Shown here piece after piece: positions 41,713-49,213 of a DNA stretch of 49,213 nucleotides. Positions within the stretch are counted from its first letter, which is position 1, and each line of letters begins with the position of its first letter. Under the pieces are notes generated by a model. That model saw nothing but the letters and a program-made list of their open reading frames with translations, had not been told where the DNA came from and ran no database searches. The position numbers and the translations under genes were made by a program. Source of the stretch: an uncultured Lentisphaerota bacterium (GTDB lineage Bacteria; Verrucomicrobiota; Kiritimatiellia; CAIQIC01); assembly GCA_903889245.1 (NCBI GenBank), contig CAISWQ010000047.1:115546-164758 (forward strand). The letters run 5' to 3'.

Positions 41713-43089
41713 ATGGCCGAAGTGAAACTCGATGATGTCTCGCGCCGCTTGCGGGATTCGTTCACGAAGGCGCTCTCCGCCTATGAGCGCGACAATCTGG
41801 ATTACGCGATCAGCATGCTGGAAGTGGTGCTGGAACAGGAGCCGCGGCTGCTGGAGGCTCGTAAGTATCTGCGCGCTGCCGAGGTGAAGAAGTTCAACGC
41901 GGGCGGCGGCGGGGCCAGCAAGCACGCGACGGCGCTGCTGGGCAACCTGCCGGGCGTCCTCGGCGTGCAACTCTCGCTCAAGAAGAAGCCGGACGAGGCG
42001 CTCAAGAAGGCCGAGAAGCTGCTCAAGGCCGATCCGCTCCAGCCGAAATTCGTCATGCTCTTCGCGCAGGCGGCGGTCGCCGCCGGGCTGCCGGAGGCGG
42101 CGGTGCAGACGCTGGAAGTGGCGCGCGAGTATGACCCCGAAAACATCGAGCTGCTGCGCTGGCTGGGCCAGCTCTACCGCGAGATCGGCCAGACGCACGA
42201 GTCGCGCCTGTGCTACGAGGTCGTCGCGCGGCTGAAGCCCAACGACCCGCTCTCCGTCAAGAACTACAAGGACTCCATCGCCCTCGACACGATGAAGAAG
42301 GGCGGCTGGGAGGAGGCCAAGGATCACCGCGACCTCATCAAGGACAAGAAGGAGGCCGAGGAGCTCGAACGCGCGGCCAAGGCGGTGCAGTCATCGTCGG
42401 ACCTCGACCAGTTGATCACGGAGTTCCAGCAGCGCGTGCAGCGCGAGCCGGAGAACATCAACTACCGCCGTGTGCTGGCCGAGCACTGCGCGCGCGCCAA
42501 GCGCTTCGACGAGGCGCTCGAGGTGCTGCGCGAGGCGCAGAAGATCGCCGGCCGCGCCGACCCGCAGGTGGACCGCGCCATCAGCAACATCACCATCCAG
42601 AAGTTCGAGACCGCGATCGAGGCCGCGCAGACCGCCGGCGACGAGGCGAGCGTGGCGGCGCAGCAGCAGGCCAAGGCCGACTTCGTGTTCGAGAATGCCA
42701 AGGACCTGGTGACGCGCTACCCGAACGATCTGCAGTTCAAGTATGACCTCGGCGTGCTCTACTACGAGCGCAGCATGATCATGGAGGCGCTCGAGGAATT
42801 CCAACTGGCGCAGCGCAACCCGCAGCGACGCACGCGCGCGCTCTACTACCTCGCGCTCTGCTTCAAGAGCAAGCAGCAGTTCGATATCGCGCTCGAGCAG
42901 CTCGAGAAGGCGGCGTCGGAACTGTCCCTGATGGACGACACGAAGAAGGACATCGTCTATGAGATGGGCCTGTTGCACGAGGCGATAGGCCAGAACGACA
43001 AGGCCGTCGAGCGCTTCAAAGAAATTTATGGAACGGACATCCGCTACAAGGATGTGGCGCAGCGGATCGAGAAGGCCTACAAGCGCTGA
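41713..43089 (+). CDS. Cytoplasmic TPR-repeat protein
   Basis: 458 residues from MAEVKLDDVSRRL with no signal peptide or membrane segment. Tetratricopeptide repeats cover most of the chain, for example AYERDNLDYAISMLEVVLEQEP, AAVQTLEVAREYDPENIELLRWLGQLY, EALEEFQLAQRNPQRRTRALYYLALC and DIALEQLEKAASEL; the middle (about 200-260) is a charged helical region. Probably a protein-interaction scaffold; no specific function can be assigned. The end overlaps the next gene's possible start. Confidence 0.85.
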   Translation: MAEVKLDDVSRRLRDSFTKALSAYERDNLDYAISMLEVVLEQEPRLLEARKYLRAAEVKKFNAGGGGASKHATALLGNLPGVLGVQLSLKKKPDEALKKAEKLLKADPLQPKFVMLFAQAAVAAGLPEAAVQTLEVAREYDPENIELLRWLGQLYREIGQTHESRLCYEVVARLKPNDPLSVKNYKDSIALDTMKKGGWEEAKDHRDLIKDKKEAEELERAAKAVQSSSDLDQLITEFQQRVQREPENINYRRVLAEHCARAKRFDEALEVLREAQKIAGRADPQVDRAISNITIQKFETAIEAAQTAGDEASVAAQQQAKADFVFENAKDLVTRYPNDLQFKYDLGVLYYERSMIMEALEEFQLAQRNPQRRTRALYYLALCFKSKQQFDIALEQLEKAASELSLMDDTKKDIVYEMGLLHEAIGQNDKAVERFKEIYGTDIRYKDVAQRIEKAYKR

Positions 43090-44071
43090 CCTTGCGCGCG
43101 GCTGGCTGGCCGGGGTGGCCTTGGCGGGACTGCTCGCCGCAGGGTGTTCGCCCCGCGCTCCCGAAACTGTCGCCGCGGCGGCGCTGGCGCCCGCGCGCCC
43201 GGCGTCTGGCGAATTCTCCGTGATGACCTATAACCTGCGGCTCTACGGCAACGAGGACCGTGACGGCGGCGGCAAGGATGATGATCCCAAGCCCGAAGCC
43301 GAGCGCAGCGCCATCATCGAAGTGCTGGCCACCGCCCGGCCCGACGTGCTCGCGGTGCAGGAGATGGGCGCGCCGGAATTCTTTGCCAGCTTCCGCGAGG
43401 AACTGAAAGGGCGGGGGCTCGCTTATCCGCACGTCGAGTATCTGCACCGCGGGCGGCGGCAGGCGAACCTCGCGTTGTTGAGCCGCTTCCCGATCGTGGA
43501 GCGTAACCCCCACACCAACGACCTGTATCGCATTGGCCCGGCGCAGGTGCCGGTCGCCCGTGGTTTCCTCGATGTGACCATCCAGGTGAATCCGGCGTAC
43601 AAATGCCGCATCCTGGTGGCGCATCTCAAGAGCAAGGTCTTTCACCAGCTCGGCCAGACCGAGATGCGGCGCAACGAGGCGCGCCTGCTCAACAACCACG
43701 TCCGCGCCGCGCTCAAGGAGCAGCCCGACCTGAACCTCGTGGTGCTCGGCGATTTCAACGACACACCCAGCTCCGCCGCGCTGCACGAGGTCAAGGGCGA
43801 GCGCACCGTCTATCTGGAGGACGTGCGCCCGGCCGATCCGTTCGGCGACGCGTGGACGCACTTCACCGCTGCGTGGGATGAATATGAGCGGCTCGACTAC
43901 ATCCTCGTCAGCCGCGGCATGAAGCCCGAACTCGTGCGCGCCAAGACCACGGCCATCCGGCATCCGCTGATGTTGCAGGCCTCCGACCACCGTCCGCTCA
44001 TGGCGGTGTTCAAGGCGGTGGACGAACGCGCGGCCACCAACAGCGTGCCGACGGCCGGCGGCGGTGGGTGA
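43028..44071 (+). CDS. Endonuclease/exonuclease/phosphatase-family lipoprotein
   Basis: 347 residues from ATG 43028; ATG 43052 would shorten the overlap with the TPR gene. The N-terminus is basic, then WLAGVALAGLLAAGC forms a lipoprotein signal with lipobox LAAGC. The EEP fold follows: VMTYNLRLYG, LAVQEMG with the metal-binding Glu, ANLALLSRFPIVE, VAHLKSKVF, VVLGDFNDTPSS, ERLDYILVSRG and ASDHRPLMAVF. All catalytic motifs are present, so it should be an active Mg-dependent phosphoesterase or nuclease outside the cytoplasm. Confidence 0.85.
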   Translation: MERTSATRMWRSGSRRPTSADLARGWLAGVALAGLLAAGCSPRAPETVAAAALAPARPASGEFSVMTYNLRLYGNEDRDGGGKDDDPKPEAERSAIIEVLATARPDVLAVQEMGAPEFFASFREELKGRGLAYPHVEYLHRGRRQANLALLSRFPIVERNPHTNDLYRIGPAQVPVARGFLDVTIQVNPAYKCRILVAHLKSKVFHQLGQTEMRRNEARLLNNHVRAALKEQPDLNLVVLGDFNDTPSSAALHEVKGERTVYLEDVRPADPFGDAWTHFTAAWDEYERLDYILVSRGMKPELVRAKTTAIRHPLMLQASDHRPLMAVFKAVDERAATNSVPTAGGGG

Positions 44072-44096
44072 CGGCAAGTACGGTCTTCAAGATCAC

Positions 44097-44160
44097 TGTA
44101 GCGGCGGCCTATGGCCGCCGAACTCATAACCCGCCACGGCGCGCATAGCGCGCCGCTACA
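44097..44160. repeat. BIME-like double hairpin (TGTAGC family), copy A
   Basis: TGTAGCGGCGGCC-TAT-GGCCGCCG (44097-44120) and, inverted, CGGCGCGC-ATA-GCGCGCCGCTACA (44137-44160). Two hairpins facing each other and bounded by TGTAG and CTACA, the layout of bacterial interspersed mosaic elements. The rest of the 44072-44294 gap shows nothing else. Confidence 0.85.
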
Positions 44161-44294
44161 GCAGCCGCGTGCGAAAAGGTAGAGACGATGTTGTTTGCCG
44201 AGGGGCGCGGTCGTTCCGCCCGTGCTGGTACCGCCATTGTTCACGGGCAAGCTGCTCGTCCACGTGGCGGGTTTCTGAAAAGCGAAAGCCGCCG

Positions 44295-44669
44295 TCAGCG
44301 TTTGCTGCTGGTGGGTCGTGGCACGGCGAGCAGCTTGTAGGTGCGCGGACGGTTGGGGTCTTCGGGAATTTTCAACTCGATCGGTTCGCCGGTGCCGCGC
44401 AGCTTGATCGCGTTCTCCAGTGGCTTCCACTCCGCCGCCGTGAAGCGGCTGGCCCAGAGCACGGTGTACTCCAGACCCGGGCGCGTCTCCCAGCGCAGCA
44501 GCGTCTGGCCGTTGGCCGTGGCGGTGATCAGGCGGGTGACGATCTTGCTCTGCTCCTCGGCGGTCGGCACGCGCACGCAGCCGGCCGCCGCGCCAAGCAG
44601 AAGCGCGGCCAGCGCCGCGCTTAAACCGCTGGAACGAGGATGAGAGATGCCGCGCATGGCCCGGTTCAC
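44295..44669 (-). CDS. Small lipoprotein of unknown function
   Basis: 124 residues. Lipoprotein signal with lipobox LGAAAGC; about 90 residues of mature protein with a beta-rich pattern (TLLRWETRPGLEYTVLWASRF, PIELKIPEDPNRPRTYKLLAVP) reminiscent of a fibronectin-like strand set. I do not recognise the family. Its ATG overlaps the stop of the upstream secreted protein by 4 bp, so the two are a translationally coupled pair. Confidence 0.65.
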   Translation of the reverse strand: MNRAMRGISHPRSSGLSAALAALLLGAAAGCVRVPTAEEQSKIVTRLITATANGQTLLRWETRPGLEYTVLWASRFTAAEWKPLENAIKLRGTGEPIELKIPEDPNRPRTYKLLAVPRPTSSKR

Positions 44670-45301
44670 TTCACGGCAGGCGTATCGGTGGCCGGCTTTT
44701 CGGTCTTCTTTTCTTCCGTCGTGTCGAGGAGGGCCGGCGGCGGCGTGCTGCCCGTGGTGGCGAGCGGTCCCTCGCGGCGCAGCATGATCGGCTTGCCGAT
44801 CTTGTGGTCATAGACGCTGCCCTTGCGCAGCTCCGCGTTGAGATCCTCGGCCTTCATGTTGTAGCGGGTGGCGAACCACTGCCAGTCCTCGGCGCGGAAT
44901 TTCAGCGCGGCGCCCACGCTGTTGAGCAACTCCGGCGTGGCCAGGTTCGTGATCTTCTGCAGCTTGCCCGCCCAGGCCGACATCGGCGCGAGCACCTCCG
45001 GCACCAGCTTCTCATCGCCGATGACCAGCGTCTGCGTGGGCTTCGCAGGCAGGAACGCGCCCGACTGAAACGCGTCGAGCGGCACGAAGTCCCATTCCTT
45101 GCCGTTCCAGACGTGGATGAGCGGCTTGGCCGTCGCGGCTTCGCCCTGATAACTGACCAGCGTCACGCCGTGGCGCGCGACCAGGTCCATGCCCACTTGG
45201 ATCAGGTTGATGCGCGCCGGCGCAACCACGACCGTGCCGCCCGCCCACGCCACCTGCGCCGCCACCGCCACGCCCGCCAGACCCGCGAAAAGTTTTTTCA
45301 T
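44666..45301 (-). CDS. Secreted protein of unknown function
   Basis: 211 residues. Signal peptide MKKLFAGLAGVAVAAQVAWAG. The mature part starts with VVVAPARINLIQVGMDLVARHGVTLVSYQGE, then LIHVWNGKEWDFVPLDAFQSGAF, and ends in a Pro/Thr/Lys-rich disordered tail (EEKKTEKPATDTP). No family is recognised. It has the best promoter in the window and a clear GGAG ribosome binding site 8 bp before ATG 45301. It is coupled to the downstream lipoprotein gene, so the pair probably acts together in the envelope. Confidence 0.7.
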   Translation of the reverse strand: MKKLFAGLAGVAVAAQVAWAGGTVVVAPARINLIQVGMDLVARHGVTLVSYQGEAATAKPLIHVWNGKEWDFVPLDAFQSGAFLPAKPTQTLVIGDEKLVPEVLAPMSAWAGKLQKITNLATPELLNSVGAALKFRAEDWQWFATRYNMKAEDLNAELRKGSVYDHKIGKPIMLRREGPLATTGSTPPPALLDTTEEKKTEKPATDTPAVK

Positions 45302-45329
45302 CGTGCACTCCTGAATTGAAAGCGCGCGG

Positions 45330-45359
45330 ACTATAGCACGCGCCCCGCGGAATGTTCAA
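45330..45359 (-). promoter_or_regulatory. Predicted promoter of the secreted protein/lipoprotein pair
   Basis: Minus strand: TTGAAC (45359-45354), 18-bp spacer, TATAGT (45335-45330). The -10 is 5 of 6 and the -35 is 4 of 6 to consensus; start expected near 45323. Confidence 0.6.
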
Positions 45360-45458
45360 CCCCGCGTCAGGGCCGGCGATGGGGCGACGAGGGGCGCAGC
45401 CAGCCAGCTCTCCGAAAATAATCTGGCAGGCGGGGGCGGCAGATGTTACACGCGGCGC

Positions 45459-46994
45459 ATGTGGCGTTGCTTGTCCATCCTTCTGCTGCTGCGTTGGGCC
45501 GTCGCCGGCGAGCCGGTGATCCGCTGGGGTGGGGGCACGCAGGCGAACATGGTGAGCGCGGCGTCGAAGTTGCCCGCCGATCCCGGCGCGCTCGAACCGC
45601 TCTGGGAAATCAAGCTGGGCGTCCACCAGTACAGCATCCCGACTCTCGACCGCGGCCGGATTTTTCTCGGCACCGATGATCGGGCGATCAACCGGCCGGG
45701 CTACACGCCCTCCGGCGGCGGCGCGGTGCTGTGCCTCGAACAGGCGACGGGCAAATTGCTGTGGCAGTTGGCGAGCCCGCGGTTCATGGCGGGCGTCAAG
45801 CCGCCGTTCCACTTCGATCAGTGGCGCTGCGGCATCTGCTCCGGCCCGGTCGTGGATGGCGACCGCGTCTATGTGGTCGGCAACCGCGGCGAGATCCTGT
45901 GCCTGGCGCGCGATGGTCAGGCGCGCGGCAACACCGGGCCGTTCCGCGACGAGCTCGGCTACATGGGCCTTTCCTCCAGCAACGCCGCCGACCAGGTGCT
46001 GGGCCCGACCGATGGCGATATCGTCTGGCGCTATGACCTGCTGACCGAACTTGGCGTGATCCCGCACGATGTCTGTGGCAGCACGCTCCTGCTCGTCGGC
46101 GACCTGCTGTTCGCCTGCACCTCCAACGGACTCGATGATCGCCACGCGAAAATGCCTGCGCCGCAGGCGCCGACCCTGATCGTGCTCGATAAACACACCG
46201 GCCGCCTTGTCGCCAAGGACAATGAACAGATTGGCGAACGGACGTTGCACTGCAACTGGTCATCGCCGGTCGCCGGTCACGTCGGCGGGCGCACGCTGAT
46301 TTTCTTCGGCGCGGGCGACGGCGTACTCTACGCCTTCGAGGTCCCGCAGCCGTCCGCGGAGGTGCAGGCGCTGAAAAAGGTCTGGTCAAGCGATGGCAAT
46401 CCGCCGGACTTCCGGTTCCGCGATGGCCGGCCGCTGCCCTATTCGATGCACAACCGCACGCGGCCGGATGGCCCCAGCGAAATCATCGGCACGCCGGTGT
46501 TCGAGGGCGGCCGGCTCTATGTGGCGCTGGGCCAGAGCCCGATACACGGCGTCGGGCGCGGCTGCCTCTCGTGCATGGACGCCGCGACCGGCAAGAAAAT
46601 CTGGGAGTCGCGGGAGCTCGGCCGCAGTTTGGCGACGGCGGCGATCAGCGACAGCTTGCTTTATATTCCCGACAACGGCGGCGACCTGCATTGCTTTGAG
46701 TCTGCCACTGGCCGGCGCGTCTGGACGCATCCACTGGGCGCGAAGGTCTGGGGTTCCTCGGCCTTCGTCGCCGATGGCAAAATTTATATTGGCACCGAGG
46801 CCGGTGTGCTGTGGGTGCTGAAAGCCGGACGGCAGCCGGAAGTGCTCTCGCGTACGCGGCTCGCCTCAATCCCGATTACGCCAGCCGTGGCGGAGGGCGT
46901 GCTCTACCTGCCCACGCAGCGGCACCTGACCGCCATCCCCGTCAACGGCGCGCCGCGTACCGCCACGCGTCCCGACACCAACGCTTCACGATAA
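45459..46994 (+). CDS. Exported PQQ-type beta-propeller protein
   Basis: 511 residues with a signal peptide (CLSILLLLRWAVAGEP). Repeated PQQ/WD-like blades: GGAVLCLEQATGKLLWQLAS, PVVDGDRVYVVGNRGEILCLARDG, PTLIVLDKHTGRLVAKD, CLSCMDAATGKKIWESREL, SLLYIPDNGGDLHCFESATGRRVWTHPL, KIYIGTEAGVLWVLK. It resembles the outer-membrane BamB/PQQ-like proteins expanded in planctomycetes and verrucomicrobia; enzymatic dehydrogenase motifs are not evident. Function unknown. Confidence 0.82.
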   Translation: MWRCLSILLLLRWAVAGEPVIRWGGGTQANMVSAASKLPADPGALEPLWEIKLGVHQYSIPTLDRGRIFLGTDDRAINRPGYTPSGGGAVLCLEQATGKLLWQLASPRFMAGVKPPFHFDQWRCGICSGPVVDGDRVYVVGNRGEILCLARDGQARGNTGPFRDELGYMGLSSSNAADQVLGPTDGDIVWRYDLLTELGVIPHDVCGSTLLLVGDLLFACTSNGLDDRHAKMPAPQAPTLIVLDKHTGRLVAKDNEQIGERTLHCNWSSPVAGHVGGRTLIFFGAGDGVLYAFEVPQPSAEVQALKKVWSSDGNPPDFRFRDGRPLPYSMHNRTRPDGPSEIIGTPVFEGGRLYVALGQSPIHGVGRGCLSCMDAATGKKIWESRELGRSLATAAISDSLLYIPDNGGDLHCFESATGRRVWTHPLGAKVWGSSAFVADGKIYIGTEAGVLWVLKAGRQPEVLSRTRLASIPITPAVAEGVLYLPTQRHLTAIPVNGAPRTATRPDTNASR

Positions 46995-47034
46995 AGAAGC
47001 CGGAATCGGTCCAAGTGATTAGTTTCCAAGGGAG

Positions 47035-47066
47035 GGAATTGCACACTTGAACAAGTGTGCAATTCC
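47035..47066. repeat. 32-bp perfect palindrome
   Basis: GGAATTGCACACTTG (47035-47049), AA, CAAGTGTGCAATTCC (47052-47066): 15-bp arms without mismatch. No U tract follows on either strand, so it is more likely a protein-binding or cruciform site than an intrinsic terminator of the propeller gene 40 bp upstream. Confidence 0.8.
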
Positions 47067-47143
47067 GCAGAAAGATGGGGAGGGGAAAGGCGCGATGGAT
47101 TGGCTGCTGAATTTTTCTGCCCATTATTTTTCTGCCAGCCTGC

Positions 47144-47167
47144 TGTAGCGGCGGGCTATGCCCGCCG
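47144..47167. repeat. TGTAGC-family hairpin, single copy B
   Basis: TGTAG followed by CGGCGGGC-TAT-GCCCGCCG (47144-47167). Identical over its 24 bp to the left half of copy C. Confidence 0.85.
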
Positions 47168-47193
47168 TTGGTCGTCAACGATAGGCCGGCCGA

Positions 47194-47257
47194 CAAGGGA
47201 ATGAAGACAAAGGAATGAGCCAGCCATGCTCCGCATTCCTTTGTCTCCATTCCTTTG
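47194..47257. repeat. Long imperfect inverted repeat
   Basis: Core arms GACAAAGGAATG (47206-47217) and CATTCCTTTGTC (47234-47245), 16-nt loop, extended outward to 24-nt arms with a few mismatches (47194 to 47257). It would form a long RNA hairpin on either strand. Confidence 0.75.
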
Positions 47258-47267
47258 ATAAACAGGC

Positions 47268-47333
47268 GGACGCGACGGAGCGCGTCCCTCCACACACAGG
47301 TAAAAAACTGGAGGGCCACGCTCCGTCGTGGCC
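47268..47333. repeat. Bipartite hairpin element, intergenic copy
   Basis: Left hairpin GGACGCG-ACGGAG-CGCGTC then CCTCC (47268-47291), 18-bp centre, right hairpin GGAGG-GCCACG-CTCCGT-CGTGGC (47310-47333). Inverted relative to the copy inside sufD (34921-34987). Confidence 0.88.
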
Positions 47334-47340
47334 GGCAGCG

Positions 47341-47377
47341 AACAACGAACATTGAACACCGAATATCGAACATCGAG
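47341..47377. repeat. gaacatcgaa-type minisatellite
   Basis: A run of diverged units of the type gaacaac/gaacattgaacacc/gaatatc/gaacatc. On the minus strand it gives the spurious MFDIRCSMF peptide often mis-annotated in repeat-rich genomes. Confidence 0.7.
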
Positions 47378-47469
47378 GGTGTACGCGGCGGGGTGAAAAG
47401 ATGGCGGAGGATTTGAACAGGGAAGGCGCGAAGGAGGGAAGGGGCTTCTTCCCGTCTTCGCTGTTCACC

Positions 47470-47518
47470 TGTAGCGGCGGGCTATGCCCGCCGACGGCGA
47501 CCATAGGTCGCCGCTACA
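47470..47518. repeat. BIME-like double hairpin (TGTAGC family), copy C
   Basis: TGTAG then CGGCGGGC-TAT-GCCCGCCG (47470-47493), one base, then inverted CGGCGACC-ATA-GGTCGCCG then CTACA (47495-47518). Same architecture as copy A with a shorter centre. Confidence 0.88.
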
Positions 47519-47675
47519 GAAGCGTGGAAGGACCGCTTCTTTTTCCTGCCTTCCTGCTTTCCTCATTCAAAAAGTACTCTGGCGGGCGCGCTACAAACGG
47601 CGCCGCCAGAAGATTCTGGCGGTGAGGGGGGCGCATGGGCTACACTCGCCGCACGCTGACGGGGATGGACGGGCT

Positions 47676-49213
<1,538 letters not shown>

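Larger units (their letters stand above)
46995..47675. other. 681-bp non-coding region rich in repeats
   Basis: No credible gene. It contains a 32-bp palindrome, one single and one double TGTAGC-family hairpin, a long caaaggaatg hairpin, the bipartite element also found in sufD, and a gaacatcgaa-type minisatellite, which are listed separately. The last 150 bp before the kinase gene contain no recognised element except a TACACT at 47641. Confidence 0.7.

Noticed and set aside
37378-41765. Frames of 491 (plus) and 478 (minus) codons opposite the oxidoreductase and esterase
   Set aside because: Antisense shadows with composition unlike real proteins.
46942-47504. Minus-strand frames reading MFDIRCSMF and VGGHSPPLQ
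   Set aside because: They translate minisatellite and hairpin repeats; such peptides are a known annotation artefact in repeat-rich genomes.

Overview
High-GC bacterial chromosome segment with short intergenic gaps and many 4-nt ATGA/GTGA gene overlaps. The gene families point to the PVC superphylum, most likely Verrucomicrobiota or Kiritimatiellota: a Tat-exported Gfo/Idh/MocA oxidoreductase, a DUF6807 (PmoA-type) protein, an acetyl-xylan-esterase-like secreted hydrolase, a PEP-CTERM glycoside hydrolase, a kinase fused to a formylglycine-enzyme-like domain, and a fused SecDF. This assignment is inference; no rRNA or tRNA gene was seen.

Layout. 1-3584: ribH (5' truncated), nusB, ftsY, ribD and ribE (riboflavin synthesis with housekeeping genes). 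3596-5425: secreted GH16 PEP-CTERM enzyme and a DUF6807 protein. 5582-9622 (minus): tgt-yajC-secDF operon. 9837-12298: zinc-ribbon rhomboid protease, PilZ-like protein, PilT ATPase. 12479-17937 (minus): GNAT acetyltransferase, large BNR/VCBS secreted protein of lower GC, rimO and a B12-type radical SAM gene. 17952-21886: YhcH protein and a 1136-residue TPR / polysaccharide deacetylase / beta-barrel protein. 21896-30563: pheS (without pheT), dapB, pdxB and three GT39-type membrane glycosyltransferases. 30595-37321: pdxH, then an Rrf2-sufT-sufC-sufB-sufD-sufS-sufU iron-sulfur cluster operon. 37381-46994: secreted or periplasmic proteins (oxidoreductase, LamG/DUF1080-like protein, esterase, nuclease/phosphatase lipoprotein, two unknown envelope proteins, PQQ-type propeller) and a TPR protein. 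47676-end: Ser/Thr kinase-FGE fusion, truncated by the window.

The most striking feature is a dense set of small palindromic repeats. The main family has the core TTTCCAA-N3-TTGGAAA. It occurs as single units or as arrays of two to four, with centres 31-32 bp apart. It lies between genes in every orientation and also, in frame, inside at least four protein genes: sufD, the radical SAM gene, a GT39 gene and the kinase. A second bipartite hairpin element lies in the intergenic region near 47.3 kb and, in the opposite orientation, inside sufD directly after the first family. A third BIME-like family (TGTAGCGGCGG... hairpins) occurs at 44.1, 47.15 and 47.5 kb. Short minisatellite-like strings also run into coding regions (ribD C-terminus, kinase). 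No transposase or RAYT gene is present in the window.

Functionally, the window joins cofactor supply (riboflavin, PLP, Fe-S clusters) with protein export and envelope or polysaccharide functions. Several sigma70-like promoters lie so close to start codons that leaderless or nearly leaderless mRNAs are predicted.
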